Below, piece by piece: positions 23,879 through 32,098 of a stretch of 64,000 bases of DNA. Source of the stretch: Actinomycetospora sp. TBRC 11914 (GTDB lineage Bacteria > Actinomycetota > Actinomycetes > Mycobacteriales > Pseudonocardiaceae); assembly GCF_012933465.1 (NCBI RefSeq), contig NZ_JABBND010000001.1, positions 248,001 through 312,000 of the forward strand, read 5' to 3'. How positions within the stretch are numbered: the first letter of the stretch is position 1; every line of letters starts with the position of its first letter. The notes beneath the pieces are model-generated. The model was not told the origin of the DNA and did no database searches. It saw only the letters and a program-made list of their open reading frames with translations. A program made the position numbers and the translations under genes.

Positions 23879-24310
23879 TCAGCCCTTCCCGTTCCCCTTG
23901 CCCTTGCCGTTGCCCTTCCCGTTCCCGTTGCCCTTCCCCTTGCCCGGGCCGCCGTCGTCGTCGCCCTTCGCGTCCCCACCCCGGCCGGCCTTGGCGGCGT
24001 GCGAGGCCGGCGGCGGGTCGGCGCGATCCCGGGTGTCGACGACGGCCCGCTGCGTCACCGCGGGCACGTCGGGCTCGGACCCGGCACGGGCGGCCACCGC
24101 CTGCGGCGCCGGCGCGGTGGACGGCGCCGCAGCCGGCGGTGCCGGCTCGGCCCGGGGCACGATCGCGACCCCGGCGACCGGGGGCTCCAGGACATCGGCG
24201 GTCGGCGACGACGCCCCTCCCTGCGCCGAGAGCAGGACGACGGCCGTCGTCGCGACGAGCGCGAACACCGCCAGCGCACTGCCGGCGAGGCGCGGCCACG
24301 TCCAGGTCAT
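23879..24310 (-). CDS. Single-pass membrane/secreted protein with Gly-Lys-Asn-rich tail
   Basis: A 143-residue protein. One hydrophobic segment (LAGSALAVFALVATTAVVLL, about residues 8-27) is followed by an Ala/Pro-rich, probably unstructured region. The C-terminal tail consists of about 25 residues of Gly, Lys and Asn in GKGNG-type repeats and is strongly basic. The ATG at 24310 has a good GGAGG site. No domain is recognised. A basic exposed tail could bind nucleic acid, teichoic or anionic polymers; that is speculative. It lies downstream of the LuxR-fusion gene in the same direction? No: both are on the minus strand, and this one is 5' of nothing, so it is the last gene of that direction. 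Confidence 0.6.
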   Translation of the reverse strand: MTWTWPRLAGSALAVFALVATTAVVLLSAQGGASSPTADVLEPPVAGVAIVPRAEPAPPAAAPSTAPAPQAVAARAGSEPDVPAVTQRAVVDTRDRADPPPASHAAKAGRGGDAKGDDDGGPGKGKGNGNGKGNGKGKGNGKG

Positions 24311-24406
24311 CGTCCGCCTCCGGGGGCGCGGTCGGGTTCGGTCGGGGCGTCCACGGTGCGACCGGGCCGCCGCGTCCGCAACCCGGTGTCCACCCCGGTG
24401 CGACGC

Positions 24407-26125
24407 TCAGCCCGCCCAGGGCGGCAGGACGAAGTCGCCGTCGGCGTAGGTCGCGGGGCTCACCACCCGCTGGCGGCCGTCCTGGATCTGGTGCACGAGG
24501 TGGGCCTGCGCGAGGGACGGGTCGCCGGTCCCCTCACCCGTCCACGTCTGTGCCGTCTGGCCGGGGCCGTCGAACGCGTAGGCGCCGTTGACGCCCCGGT
24601 GCACCGAGCGGCGCAGGTGGTCGGCGACCGCGGTGAAGTCACGGAAGTCCGCCACCGCCCACGCCCCCGCGACGAGGTGCACGCGGTCGTAGGCGATCCC
24701 GGCGTGCGAGCGTCCCGGCACGGCGCCGAACCGGCGGGCGTAGCGCGCCGCGAAGGCGCGCCCGAGGCGGTCGGGGTAGGTGCCGGTCGTCGTGGCCCAG
24801 AGGACGCCGTCGGCGAGCGGGCCGAGCCGGGCCCGCAGCTCGGGCACCGACGGGGCGTAGATGCCGTAGAGCAGCCCCGAGCCCCGGCTCGCCCGGAACC
24901 CCTCGACGAAGGCCACGTGGTCGTCGACGAGGTAGCTGCCCACCATGACCGCCGCGGGCTCGCCGGCCGCCGCCCGCGCTCCCGCCCCCGACCACCCGTC
25001 CGCCGCCGGGGTCGCGACGACGAGCTCCCACCCGCGCCGGTCGGCCTGCTCGGCGGCCTTCTCGAGCCCCAGGTCGACGAGCTCCCAGGTCGGCCGCACT
25101 GCCAGCAGCCGGCGGGAGCCCGGACGCCAGGCGCCGCGGTCGCGCAGGTCGGACACGTAGTCCACGAAGTGCGGCCCGTAGTGGACGTCGCTCGGACAGA
25201 CCTGGAAGACGCGGGCGAACCGGCCCGGCTCCCCGGCCGCGAGCCGTTCCATGAGTCCCGACGTGGCGGCGTGCAGGTAGGGCACGCCCGCCTCGGCCGC
25301 CAGGTGGTGGGCGAGGTCCTGCGGGGCCAGGTAGCCGGAGGTCAGGACGTCCACGTCGGCGGCGAGCAGGCCGGCGAACCCCGCCCGGACGGTGGCGGCG
25401 TCCTGCGGGTCGACGTCGGCGATGCGGAGCTCCAGGAGGCGTCCGGCGACCCCGCCGGCGGCGTTGAGCTCCTCGATCGCCAGGCGCGCCCCCTGCTCCA
25501 TCTCCCGGGCGTCGGCGGTCGCGGCCCCGGTGTGCGGGAGGAGGGCACCCACGCGCAGCGGGCGCCGGCGCAGGAGCCGGGGCGACGGGACCCGCCGGGC
25601 CGGGGCCTCGTCGGCGGCGGCCAGCGCCTTGCCGAGGCGCATCTGCTCGAAGCCGGCCGCGCCACCGGGCGGCGGCACGACGACGAGGCCCTCGTCGAGC
25701 GCGCGGGCGGCCGCCGCCCCGCGGGAGGCGACGTCGAGCTTGGCGAGCACCCGGTCCACGTGGGTGCCGACGGTGCGCGCGCCGATCTCGAGCCGCGCCG
25801 CGATCCCCGCGTTGGTCAGCCCGGCCACCAGCAGCGTCAGCACCTCGAGCTCGCGGCGGCTGAGGCCGTGCGGGAGCGCCTCGAGCGGGTCGACCGACAC
25901 CAGCGCCGTCGTCTCCTCGGCCCGCACCAGCGCGGCGACGGGCGCGCCATCGAGGTGGACCGCGCGGAGCTCGCCGACGGCGGCGCGCAGCGCCCCGGCC
26001 GCGAGCCGGCGCAGCTCGGCGGGCACGTCGTCGGCGGTGCCGTGCTCGACCACGCGCACGTCCCCGGACGCGTCGACCCGCAGGGCGGCGGGGCTGGGTG
26101 CCCGTCGCGGGCTGGTCAGGTCCAT
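24407..26125 (-). CDS. LuxR-type HTH fused to a type 1 periplasmic-binding-protein (amide/branched-chain amino acid) sensor
   Basis: A 572-residue fusion regulator. Residues 1-85 are uncharacterised; residues 88-135 are a LuxR/GerE helix-turn-helix (LSRRELEVLTLLVAGLTNAG, then ARTVGTHVDRVLAKLDVASR). From about 189 to the end lies a full type 1 substrate-binding domain of the LivJ/AmiC class (PLRVGALLPHTG, GARLAIEELNAAGGVAGR, VMVGSYLVDDHVAFVEGF, GIAYDRVHLVAGAWAVADF). There is no signal peptide, so it should sense a cytoplasmic ligand directly. AmiC-like domains bind amides or amino acids, which suits the divergent amidase/monooxygenase operon. An N-terminal HTH with a C-terminal binding domain of this class is uncommon. 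The start at 26125 is the first ATG. Confidence 0.88.
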   Translation of the reverse strand: MDLTSPRRAPSPAALRVDASGDVRVVEHGTADDVPAELRRLAAGALRAAVGELRAVHLDGAPVAALVRAEETTALVSVDPLEALPHGLSRRELEVLTLLVAGLTNAGIAARLEIGARTVGTHVDRVLAKLDVASRGAAAARALDEGLVVVPPPGGAAGFEQMRLGKALAAADEAPARRVPSPRLLRRRPLRVGALLPHTGAATADAREMEQGARLAIEELNAAGGVAGRLLELRIADVDPQDAATVRAGFAGLLAADVDVLTSGYLAPQDLAHHLAAEAGVPYLHAATSGLMERLAAGEPGRFARVFQVCPSDVHYGPHFVDYVSDLRDRGAWRPGSRRLLAVRPTWELVDLGLEKAAEQADRRGWELVVATPAADGWSGAGARAAAGEPAAVMVGSYLVDDHVAFVEGFRASRGSGLLYGIYAPSVPELRARLGPLADGVLWATTTGTYPDRLGRAFAARYARRFGAVPGRSHAGIAYDRVHLVAGAWAVADFRDFTAVADHLRRSVHRGVNGAYAFDGPGQTAQTWTGEGTGDPSLAQAHLVHQIQDGRQRVVSPATYADGDFVLPPWAG

Positions 26126-26244
26126 GGGCCGTCCGTCTCCTGCGTGCCGAACCCCCGACGACCGCGTTCGCCACCGGACTCTAGCCCGGAGCCGCCGGAT
26201 CCCGGGCCGGCGTCACGTGATGGCCCCGCAGCGGAAACACGGGG

Positions 26245-26260
26245 TCCGTCGTTCTACGGA
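26245..26260. promoter_or_regulatory. Inverted repeat in the divergent promoter
   Basis: TCCGT and ACGGA, 6 bp apart, in the 197-bp gap between the LuxR-fusion gene and the RutA-like gene. A TCACGTGA palindrome also lies nearby at about 26213-26220. LuxR-type regulators favour short dyads of this kind; assignment is tentative. Confidence 0.3.
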
Positions 26261-26322
26261 TTCGCCGCGGGCGCCGCGGACCTAGCGTCCTGCCACCGAT
26301 TCCCGACACCGTGGAGGCAGGC

Positions 26323-27375
26323 GTGCGCCTCGGAATCTTCGCCCCGACCCTGTCCGGCGGCTGGGTCATCTCGACCACGGCCCCGTGGTGGAAGCCCGAC
26401 TGGTTCCTCATGCAGGAGACCGCCCTCAAGGCCGAGAACTACGGCTTCGACTTCCTCCTCGCCCCCAACAAGTACAAGGGCATGGACGGCGAGATCCACT
26501 TCTGGAACTACGCCCTCGACTCCTTCACGACGATGGCCGCGCTCGCGGCCGTCACGCGCAAGGTCATGCTGATCCCGTCGATCTCGCTGCTCTCGGTGCC
26601 GCCGGTGTACGCCGCCAAGCAGTGCAAGACGATCGCCGACATCGCCGGGCCCGGCCGCTTCGGCGTCAACATCATCAGCGGCTGGGAGAAGCCGGAGTGG
26701 GAGTCGATGGGCCTGTGGCCCGGCGACGAGTACTTCGGCTACCGCTACGACTACGCCGCCGAGTACATGACGGTCATGCGGGAGCTCTGGGAGACCGGGC
26801 AGTCCGACTTCGACGGGCAGTTCTTCCACATGCGCGACGCCCGGCTCGAGCCGTGGTTCGACGACGGGAACATGCCCAAGGTCATCTGCGCCGGCCAGTC
26901 CGACCGCGGCATGCAGTTCACCGCCGAGCACGCCGACTACCAGTTCATGGGCGGCAAGCTCGACATCGACGAGCTGACCGGGCAGATGGGCCTGGTCCGG
27001 GCGGCGTCGGAGCAGGCGGGCCGTCCCATGGAGGCGTTCCCGCTCTACCAGTGCGTGGTGCGCGACAGCCTGGCCGAGTGCGACGACGTCATCGGCCGGT
27101 GGCGCGAGACCCAGGAGCTCGAGGTCGTCAAGACGATGACCGGGCACGCGTCGATGAACTCCGAGGCCGACGAGAACTCACTGCACGCGACGCTGCTCGG
27201 CAACGACAACTTCATGCTCTGGGAGATCATCAAGGGCGACCCGAAGAGCGTCGCCGAGCAGCTGCGGGCGATCTCCGAGGTGGACGGCGTGAGCGGCGTG
27301 ATGTTCACCTTCCAGGACTACCTCACCGACATCGACCGGTTCGGCACGCAGGTCATGCCGCTGCTGGCCGACTGA
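26323..27375 (+). CDS. RutA-like LLM-class flavin monooxygenase
   Basis: A 350-residue luciferase-like FMN monooxygenase closest by eye to RutA (pyrimidine amide monooxygenase): LGIFAPTLSGGWVIST at the N-terminus, GRFGVNIISGWEKPEWESMG, WPGDEYFGYRYDYAAEYM, PKVICAGQSDRGMQFTAEHADY and the final MFTFQDYLTDIDRFGTQVMPLL. RutA-type enzymes use a flavin peroxide to cleave amide or C-S/C-Cl bonds. GTG at 26323 was chosen because GGAGG sits 5 bp before it; an earlier in-frame GTG at 26311 overlaps that site. It starts an operon with the acylase. No rutB-F neighbours are present, so uracil is an unlikely substrate. Confidence 0.88.
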   Translation: MRLGIFAPTLSGGWVISTTAPWWKPDWFLMQETALKAENYGFDFLLAPNKYKGMDGEIHFWNYALDSFTTMAALAAVTRKVMLIPSISLLSVPPVYAAKQCKTIADIAGPGRFGVNIISGWEKPEWESMGLWPGDEYFGYRYDYAAEYMTVMRELWETGQSDFDGQFFHMRDARLEPWFDDGNMPKVICAGQSDRGMQFTAEHADYQFMGGKLDIDELTGQMGLVRAASEQAGRPMEAFPLYQCVVRDSLAECDDVIGRWRETQELEVVKTMTGHASMNSEADENSLHATLLGNDNFMLWEIIKGDPKSVAEQLRAISEVDGVSGVMFTFQDYLTDIDRFGTQVMPLLAD

Positions 27376-27390
27376 CCAGGAGGCCCGCCG

Positions 27391-29679
27391 ATGGCCGCGC
27401 TCCCCAGCAGCGAGCTCCCGGTCGCCGGGCTGCGCGGCGAGGTCGAGGTCCTCGTCGACCGGTGGGGGATCCCGCACGTCTACGCCGGATCGGCCCACGA
27501 CGCCTACGTCGCGCAGGGCTTCCAGGCGGCCCGCGACCGGCTCTTCCAGATCGACCTGTGGCGGCGCCGGGGCCTGGGCCGGCTCGCCGAGGTGTTCGGT
27601 CCCCGTCACCTCGACGGGGACCGGGCGCGGCGGCTGTTCCTCTACCGGGGCGGGATGGACGCCGAGTGGGCGTCCTACGCCGAGGGCACCCGCGAGATCG
27701 TCGAGGCGTTCGTCGCCGGGGTGAACGCCGGCGTCGACTGGGCGCTCGCGGCCCCCGAGGAGCGGCTGCCGCCGGAGTTCGCGGCGCTCGGCCACCTCCC
27801 GGCCCGCTGGTCGCCCGACGACGTGGTGCGCATCCGCACCCACGGGCTGCTCTACAACGCCGAGCAGGAGCTCGCCCGGGCCCTGACGGTGCGCGACCTC
27901 GGGCCGGCGGCCGAGGAGCTGCGGGCGATCCGGGAACCGGGCGGCCCGCTCACCGTCCCGGACGCCGGGATCCTGGACGCCCTGCGCGACGAGGTCCTCG
28001 ACGTCTACCGGCTGGCGTTCGCGCCGGCCGAGCTCGCGCCGGAGCCCGCCGTCGCCACCGCACCCTCCGGGAGCAACAACTGGGTGGTGTCCGCGGCGCG
28101 GTCGGGCACCGGGCGGCCGCTGCTGGCGAACGACCCGCACCGCGCGGTCACCGTGCCCTCGCTGCGCTACCTCGCCCACCTCGAGGCACCGGGCCTGTCG
28201 GTGATCGGGGCCGGGGAACCGAACCTGCCCGGGATCTCCCTCGGGCACAACGACCGCGTCGCCTTCGGCCTGACGATCTGGCCGATCGACCACGAGGACC
28301 TCTACGTCTACGACCTCCACCCCACCGACGACGACCGCTACGCCCACGACGGCGGGTGGGAGGCGTTCGACGTCGTCGCGGAGCGGACGCCGGTGGCCGG
28401 CGGGGAGGACGCCGCGCTGCGGCTCGCGTTCACCCGCCACGGACCCGTCGTGCACGTCGACCCCGAGGCCCGCGTCGCCGTCGCCGTGCGTGCCGCCTGG
28501 CTGCAGCCGGGCATGGCGCCCTACCTGGCGAGCCTGGGCTACCAGGACGCGGCCGACACCCGGGAGTTCCGCGACGCGCTGGCCCGGTGGGGCGCGCCCG
28601 GCGTCAAGCAGGTCTTCGCGTCCGTCGACGGGCGGATCGGCGTGCAGGCCTGCGGGCGGGTGCCCCGCCGGACCGGCTGGGACGGCGCCCTGCCGGTGCC
28701 CGGGGACGGGCGCTTCGAGTGGGACGGCGCGGTCGACGCCGGGGACCTCCCCGGGGAGGTGGACCCGGCGTCGGGCTGGGCCACGACGTCCAACCAGGCC
28801 GACGGGCCGGGCGAGGTCGTCGCGACGACCGACTGGTACTCGAGCGCCCGCCACGAGCGGTTGAGCGCGTGGCTCGGCAGCGGCGCACGCGTCGACGTCG
28901 GGTCCAGCCTGGCGATGCAGACGGACGCGACGAACGTCCACGCGCGGCGGCTGCTGGACCGGCTCGCCGCCGTCGGGGTACCCGACGATCTCCGGGAATG
29001 CTGGGCCGAGCTGCAGGCCTGGGACGGCGTGGAGGGGACCGACTCGCGCCCGGCCCTCGTCGTGCAGCTCTGGCTGCGGCGGCACTGGCGGCCGTGGCTG
29101 GCCGACCGGTGCCTCGCCCGTCTCGGGGTGGCGGCCGACCCGGCCGCCCGCGCCCGCCTGGTCCGCGAGGACACGCTGTTCTCCGACCTGCGCCCCGACC
29201 TGCGGATGCTCACCGTGGTCGACCCCGACCGCGACGACGACCGCGCGCTGCTGGCCGAGGGCCTCGGTGCCACGCTGCGCGCGGCCCTCGCCGAGATCGA
29301 GGCCCGGCTGGGGCCGGACCGCTCCGGGTGGACCTGGGGCGCCCTGCACCGCACCGAGCTCCGGCACCCCGTCCTGGGGCCGGCCGGGTCCCTGCCCCCG
29401 CAGCCCCGGGCCGGCAGCGGCGACACCGTCGGTCTCTCCGGGCACGACGCCGACTTCAACGCCGTGATGGGCTCGAGCTTCCGCATGGTCCTCGACGTCG
29501 GCGACTGGGACGCGAGCCGTGTCGTGACCGCGCCCGGTCAGTCCGGCGACCCCCGCTCCGAGCACTACGCCGACCTCCTCGGGCTCTGGGCGCAGGGCGG
29601 CTCCTTCCCGCTGGCCTACAGCCGGGCGGCCGTCGAGGCGGTGGCGACGGCGCGGCTGGTCCTCACGCCGCTCGCCTGA
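27391..29679 (+). CDS. Penicillin acylase family protein, cytoplasmic
   Basis: A 762-residue Ntn-hydrolase. The N-terminal region (VLVDRWGIPHVYAGSAHDAYVAQGFQAARDRLFQIDLWRR blocks) corresponds to the alpha chain. The nucleophile of the beta chain is Ser228 in GSNNWVVS, followed by PLLANDPHR and the LPGISLGHNDRVAFGLT segment. Members are usually exported and cleaved; here no signal peptide is seen, so it should mature in the cytoplasm. It hydrolyses an amide bond in an N-acyl compound. It is 15 bp after the RutA-like gene with an AGGAGG site, and both probably attack the same amide substrate. Confidence 0.9.
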   Translation: MAALPSSELPVAGLRGEVEVLVDRWGIPHVYAGSAHDAYVAQGFQAARDRLFQIDLWRRRGLGRLAEVFGPRHLDGDRARRLFLYRGGMDAEWASYAEGTREIVEAFVAGVNAGVDWALAAPEERLPPEFAALGHLPARWSPDDVVRIRTHGLLYNAEQELARALTVRDLGPAAEELRAIREPGGPLTVPDAGILDALRDEVLDVYRLAFAPAELAPEPAVATAPSGSNNWVVSAARSGTGRPLLANDPHRAVTVPSLRYLAHLEAPGLSVIGAGEPNLPGISLGHNDRVAFGLTIWPIDHEDLYVYDLHPTDDDRYAHDGGWEAFDVVAERTPVAGGEDAALRLAFTRHGPVVHVDPEARVAVAVRAAWLQPGMAPYLASLGYQDAADTREFRDALARWGAPGVKQVFASVDGRIGVQACGRVPRRTGWDGALPVPGDGRFEWDGAVDAGDLPGEVDPASGWATTSNQADGPGEVVATTDWYSSARHERLSAWLGSGARVDVGSSLAMQTDATNVHARRLLDRLAAVGVPDDLRECWAELQAWDGVEGTDSRPALVVQLWLRRHWRPWLADRCLARLGVAADPAARARLVREDTLFSDLRPDLRMLTVVDPDRDDDRALLAEGLGATLRAALAEIEARLGPDRSGWTWGALHRTELRHPVLGPAGSLPPQPRAGSGDTVGLSGHDADFNAVMGSSFRMVLDVGDWDASRVVTAPGQSGDPRSEHYADLLGLWAQGGSFPLAYSRAAVEAVATARLVLTPLA

Positions 29680-29718
29680 TCACCAGCACGCCGGGCCGGC
29701 CCGCGTGCGCCGCCAGCC

Positions 29719-29738
29719 CTTCCGCATCTCCTCGGAAG
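29719..29738. promoter_or_regulatory. Inverted repeat upstream of the glutamine synthetase gene
   Basis: CTTCCG and CGGAAG separated by 8 bp, with a further TTTCC half-site at about 29747-29751, just before the glnT-like start. It could be the site of the cupin-XRE regulator encoded at the end of this operon; there is no second copy in the window to support that. Confidence 0.3.
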
Positions 29739-29775
29739 AGATTACGTTTCCTGCCAAGACCCGAAGGGAGCCACG

Positions 29776-31146
29776 ATGACGCTCGACGCCTCACCCGTCG
29801 TCCGGCCCGAGCCGAGCCGCACCGCCGCGGTCGGCGACGCCGCCGAGCCCTCGCTGGCCGAGCTCGCCCGCGCCGACGGCGTCCGGTTCCTGCTCGCGAT
29901 GTTCGTCGACCTCACCGGCAAGCCGTGCGCGAAGCTCGTGCCGGTCGAGTCCGCGGACGAGCTGCAGCACGAAGGTGTCGGGTTCGCCGGTTACGCAGTG
30001 GGGGCGATCGGCCAGCAGCCGAGCGACCCGGACCTCATCGTCCTGCCCGACCTGGCGAGCTACACGCCGCTGCCGTGGGTGCGCGAGGGTCTCGCGCTGG
30101 TGCACTGCGACCCGCACGTCGAGGGCCGGCCCTGGCACTTCGCGCCGCGGGTGATCCTCAAGAACGTCCTGGCACAGGCCGCGCAGCGAGGCCTCGATCT
30201 GTGCGCCGGCGCCGAGATCGAGTACTTCCTCGTCCGGCGCGACGCCGACGGCTCCCTCGCCCCGGCCGACGTCAAGGACACCGAGGCCCAGCCCTGCTAC
30301 GACGCCCGCGGCCTGACCCGGATGTACGACCACCTCACCGGCATCTCGACGGCGATGAACGCCCTCGGCTGGGGCAACTACGCCAACGACCACGAGGACG
30401 CCAACGGGCAGTTCGAGCAGAACTTCGCCTACGCCGACGCGCTGACCACGGCCGACCGCGTCATCACCGCGCGCTACCTCATCTCGGTGCTCGCCGAGCA
30501 GCGCGGCATGACCGCGACCTTCATGCCCAAGCCCTTCGCCGACCGCACCGGGTCCGGGATGCACCTGCACCTGTCGCTGTGGGGCGACGGGGCCTCCCGC
30601 TTCCCCGACGACGCGGACGCCCGCGGCTTCGGGCTCTCCGAGCTCGCGTACCGCTTCCTCGGGGGGATCCTCGAGCACGCCTCGGGCCTGCAGGCCGTCC
30701 TGGCGCCGACCGTGAACTCCTACAAGCGCACCCGGGCGTCGGCGCCCCGGTCGGGCGCGACCTGGTCGCCGAACCGCCCGACCTACGGCGGCAACGACCG
30801 CACCCACTACGTGCGCATCCCCGACGGGAACCGCATCGAGCTGCGCGGCGGCGACGGCGCGGCCAACCCCTACCTCGCGCTCGCGGTGGCGCTCGGCGCC
30901 GGGCTCGACGGGATCGCCCGCGAGGTCGACCCCGGCTCCCCCGGGTCGGCCGAGCGTCCCGAGCTCCCCCCGACGCTGCTCCACGCCGTCGAGGCCCTCG
31001 GCGCCGACCCCGTGGTCACCGCCGCCCTCGACGCCGCCGGCCCCGGCGTCGCCGAGTACTTCGGGGCCGCGAAGCGCGAGGAGTTCTTCGAGTGGCACGC
31101 CACCGTCGGCTCCTGGGAGCACGACCGCTACCTGACCGCGTTCTAG
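29776..31146 (+). CDS. Type III glutamine synthetase family protein (GlnT / gamma-glutamylmethylamide synthetase-like)
   Basis: A 456-residue enzyme of the GlnT group: VRFLLAMFVDLTGKPCAKLVP, GAEIEYFLV (metal-binding Glu pair), NDHEDANGQFEQNF, RTGSGMHLHLSLW, APTVNSYKRTRASAPRSGATW and IPDGNRIELRGGDGAANPYL (ATP and glutamate sites). This group includes gamma-glutamylmethylamide synthetase, which ligates methylamine to glutamate. The N-methylglutamate-synthase-like genes that follow favour that reading over ordinary ammonia assimilation. The ATG at 29776 has an AAGGGAG site. It is separated from the next gene by 82 bp holding a strong hairpin. Confidence 0.88.
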   Translation: MTLDASPVVRPEPSRTAAVGDAAEPSLAELARADGVRFLLAMFVDLTGKPCAKLVPVESADELQHEGVGFAGYAVGAIGQQPSDPDLIVLPDLASYTPLPWVREGLALVHCDPHVEGRPWHFAPRVILKNVLAQAAQRGLDLCAGAEIEYFLVRRDADGSLAPADVKDTEAQPCYDARGLTRMYDHLTGISTAMNALGWGNYANDHEDANGQFEQNFAYADALTTADRVITARYLISVLAEQRGMTATFMPKPFADRTGSGMHLHLSLWGDGASRFPDDADARGFGLSELAYRFLGGILEHASGLQAVLAPTVNSYKRTRASAPRSGATWSPNRPTYGGNDRTHYVRIPDGNRIELRGGDGAANPYLALAVALGAGLDGIAREVDPGSPGSAERPELPPTLLHAVEALGADPVVTAALDAAGPGVAEYFGAAKREEFFEWHATVGSWEHDRYLTAF

Positions 31147-31150
31147 GGCT

Positions 31151-31205
31151 GCGCCCATGTGAACGGATGTGGTCGTCCTGGCGACCACATCCGTGCACAT
31201 GGCGC
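31151..31205. repeat. Long palindromic hairpin between glutamine synthetase and amidotransferase genes
   Basis: A 13-bp perfect arm, ACGGATGTGGTCG (31163-31175), pairs with its complement at 31182-31194 across a 6-nt loop TCCTGG. After one mismatch the stem continues for 7 bp (CCATGTG with CACATGG), and with one bulged base a further 5 bp GCGCC/GGCGC. There is no T-tract. It might be an intergenic repeat element, an attenuator that lowers expression of the distal genes, or an operator. Confidence 0.75.
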
Positions 31206-31228
31206 CGACGAAGGAGGGCCTCTCCCCG

Positions 31229-32098
31229 ATGTGCGGAATCGTCGGACTCCACCTGCGCGACCCGGGGCTGTACCCGCAGCTCGGGCGGCTGATGGTCTCG
31301 ATGCTGGACGGCGTCGCGGAGCGTGGCCCGGACTCGGCCGGGGTCGCCGTCTACGGCGACACCCGCCGGGTGCCCGAAGGACACGCCGCCGTGTCGGTGC
31401 TCCTGCCGCCGGACGCCGACACCGGCGGGCTGGACGCGGTGGTCACGCGGGCCGGTGACACCACGGTCGTCGCGGCCCCGACCGGCCTCGACGAGCTGGT
31501 GGCACGGGTGACGACGGCGTTCCCGACGGCGCTGGTGGTCGGCACCGGGCACGACCTCGCGGTCTACAAGGGGACCGGGCACCCCGGCGCCCTCGCCGCA
31601 ACCTACGACCTCGCGGGGGCGTCCGGGTGGCAGGCCCTCGCCCACACCCGCATGGCGACCGAGTCCGCGGTGACGCCGGAGGGCTGCCACCCGTTCTCCG
31701 TCGGCCCCGACCAGTGCCTGGTGCACAACGGCTCCTTCTCCAACCACGCCACGATCCGTCGCGAGCTCGAGCACGCCGGCGTGCGCTTCGACTCGGAGAA
31801 CGACTCCGAGGTCGGCGCCCGGTACGTCGCCTCCCGGCTGGCCCAGGGCGAGGACCTGGAGAAGGCCCTGCTGGCGCTCCGCGAGGTCTTCGACGGCTTC
31901 TACACGCTGCTCGTCACCAGCGCGGAGGGCTTCGCCGTCGTCCGCGACCCGATCGCCTGCAAGCCCGCGATCGTCGCCGAGACCGACGCGTGGGTCGCGA
32001 TGGCCTCGGAGTTCCGCGGTCTCACCGGCCTGCCGGGGATCGAGTCCGCCCGTCTCTACGAGCCCGAGCCCGGGAGGGTCTACGCATGGCAGCGCTAG
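31229..32098 (+). CDS. Class II glutamine amidotransferase, MgsA/GlxB-like
   Basis: A 289-residue Ntn glutaminase domain. The start is fixed by the catalytic cysteine: ATG TGC at 31229 gives MCGIVGLH, with Cys as residue 2 after Met removal, and AAGGAGGG lies 10 bp upstream. Further family signs are RGPDSAGVAVYG, HTRMATESAVTPEGCHPFS and HNGSFSNHATIRRELE. In N-methylglutamate synthase (MgsABC) and the related GlxBCD set this unit matches the amidotransferase part of glutamate synthase. Its stop lies 13 bp inside the next gene, so the subunits are coupled. Confidence 0.9.
   Translation: MCGIVGLHLRDPGLYPQLGRLMVSMLDGVAERGPDSAGVAVYGDTRRVPEGHAAVSVLLPPDADTGGLDAVVTRAGDTTVVAAPTGLDELVARVTTAFPTALVVGTGHDLAVYKGTGHPGALAATYDLAGASGWQALAHTRMATESAVTPEGCHPFSVGPDQCLVHNGSFSNHATIRRELEHAGVRFDSENDSEVGARYVASRLAQGEDLEKALLALREVFDGFYTLLVTSAEGFAVVRDPIACKPAIVAETDAWVAMASEFRGLTGLPGIESARLYEPEPGRVYAWQR

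Noticed and set aside
26323-27375. Uracil-degrading RutA
   Set aside because: Sequence is RutA-like but no rutB-F genes are present and the neighbours are an acylase and glutamine synthetase.
26385-31292. 1635-codon plus-strand open frame across the amide and amine operons
   Set aside because: It runs out of phase through three well-supported genes and has an Arg/Pro/Ala-only composition; a frame shadow.
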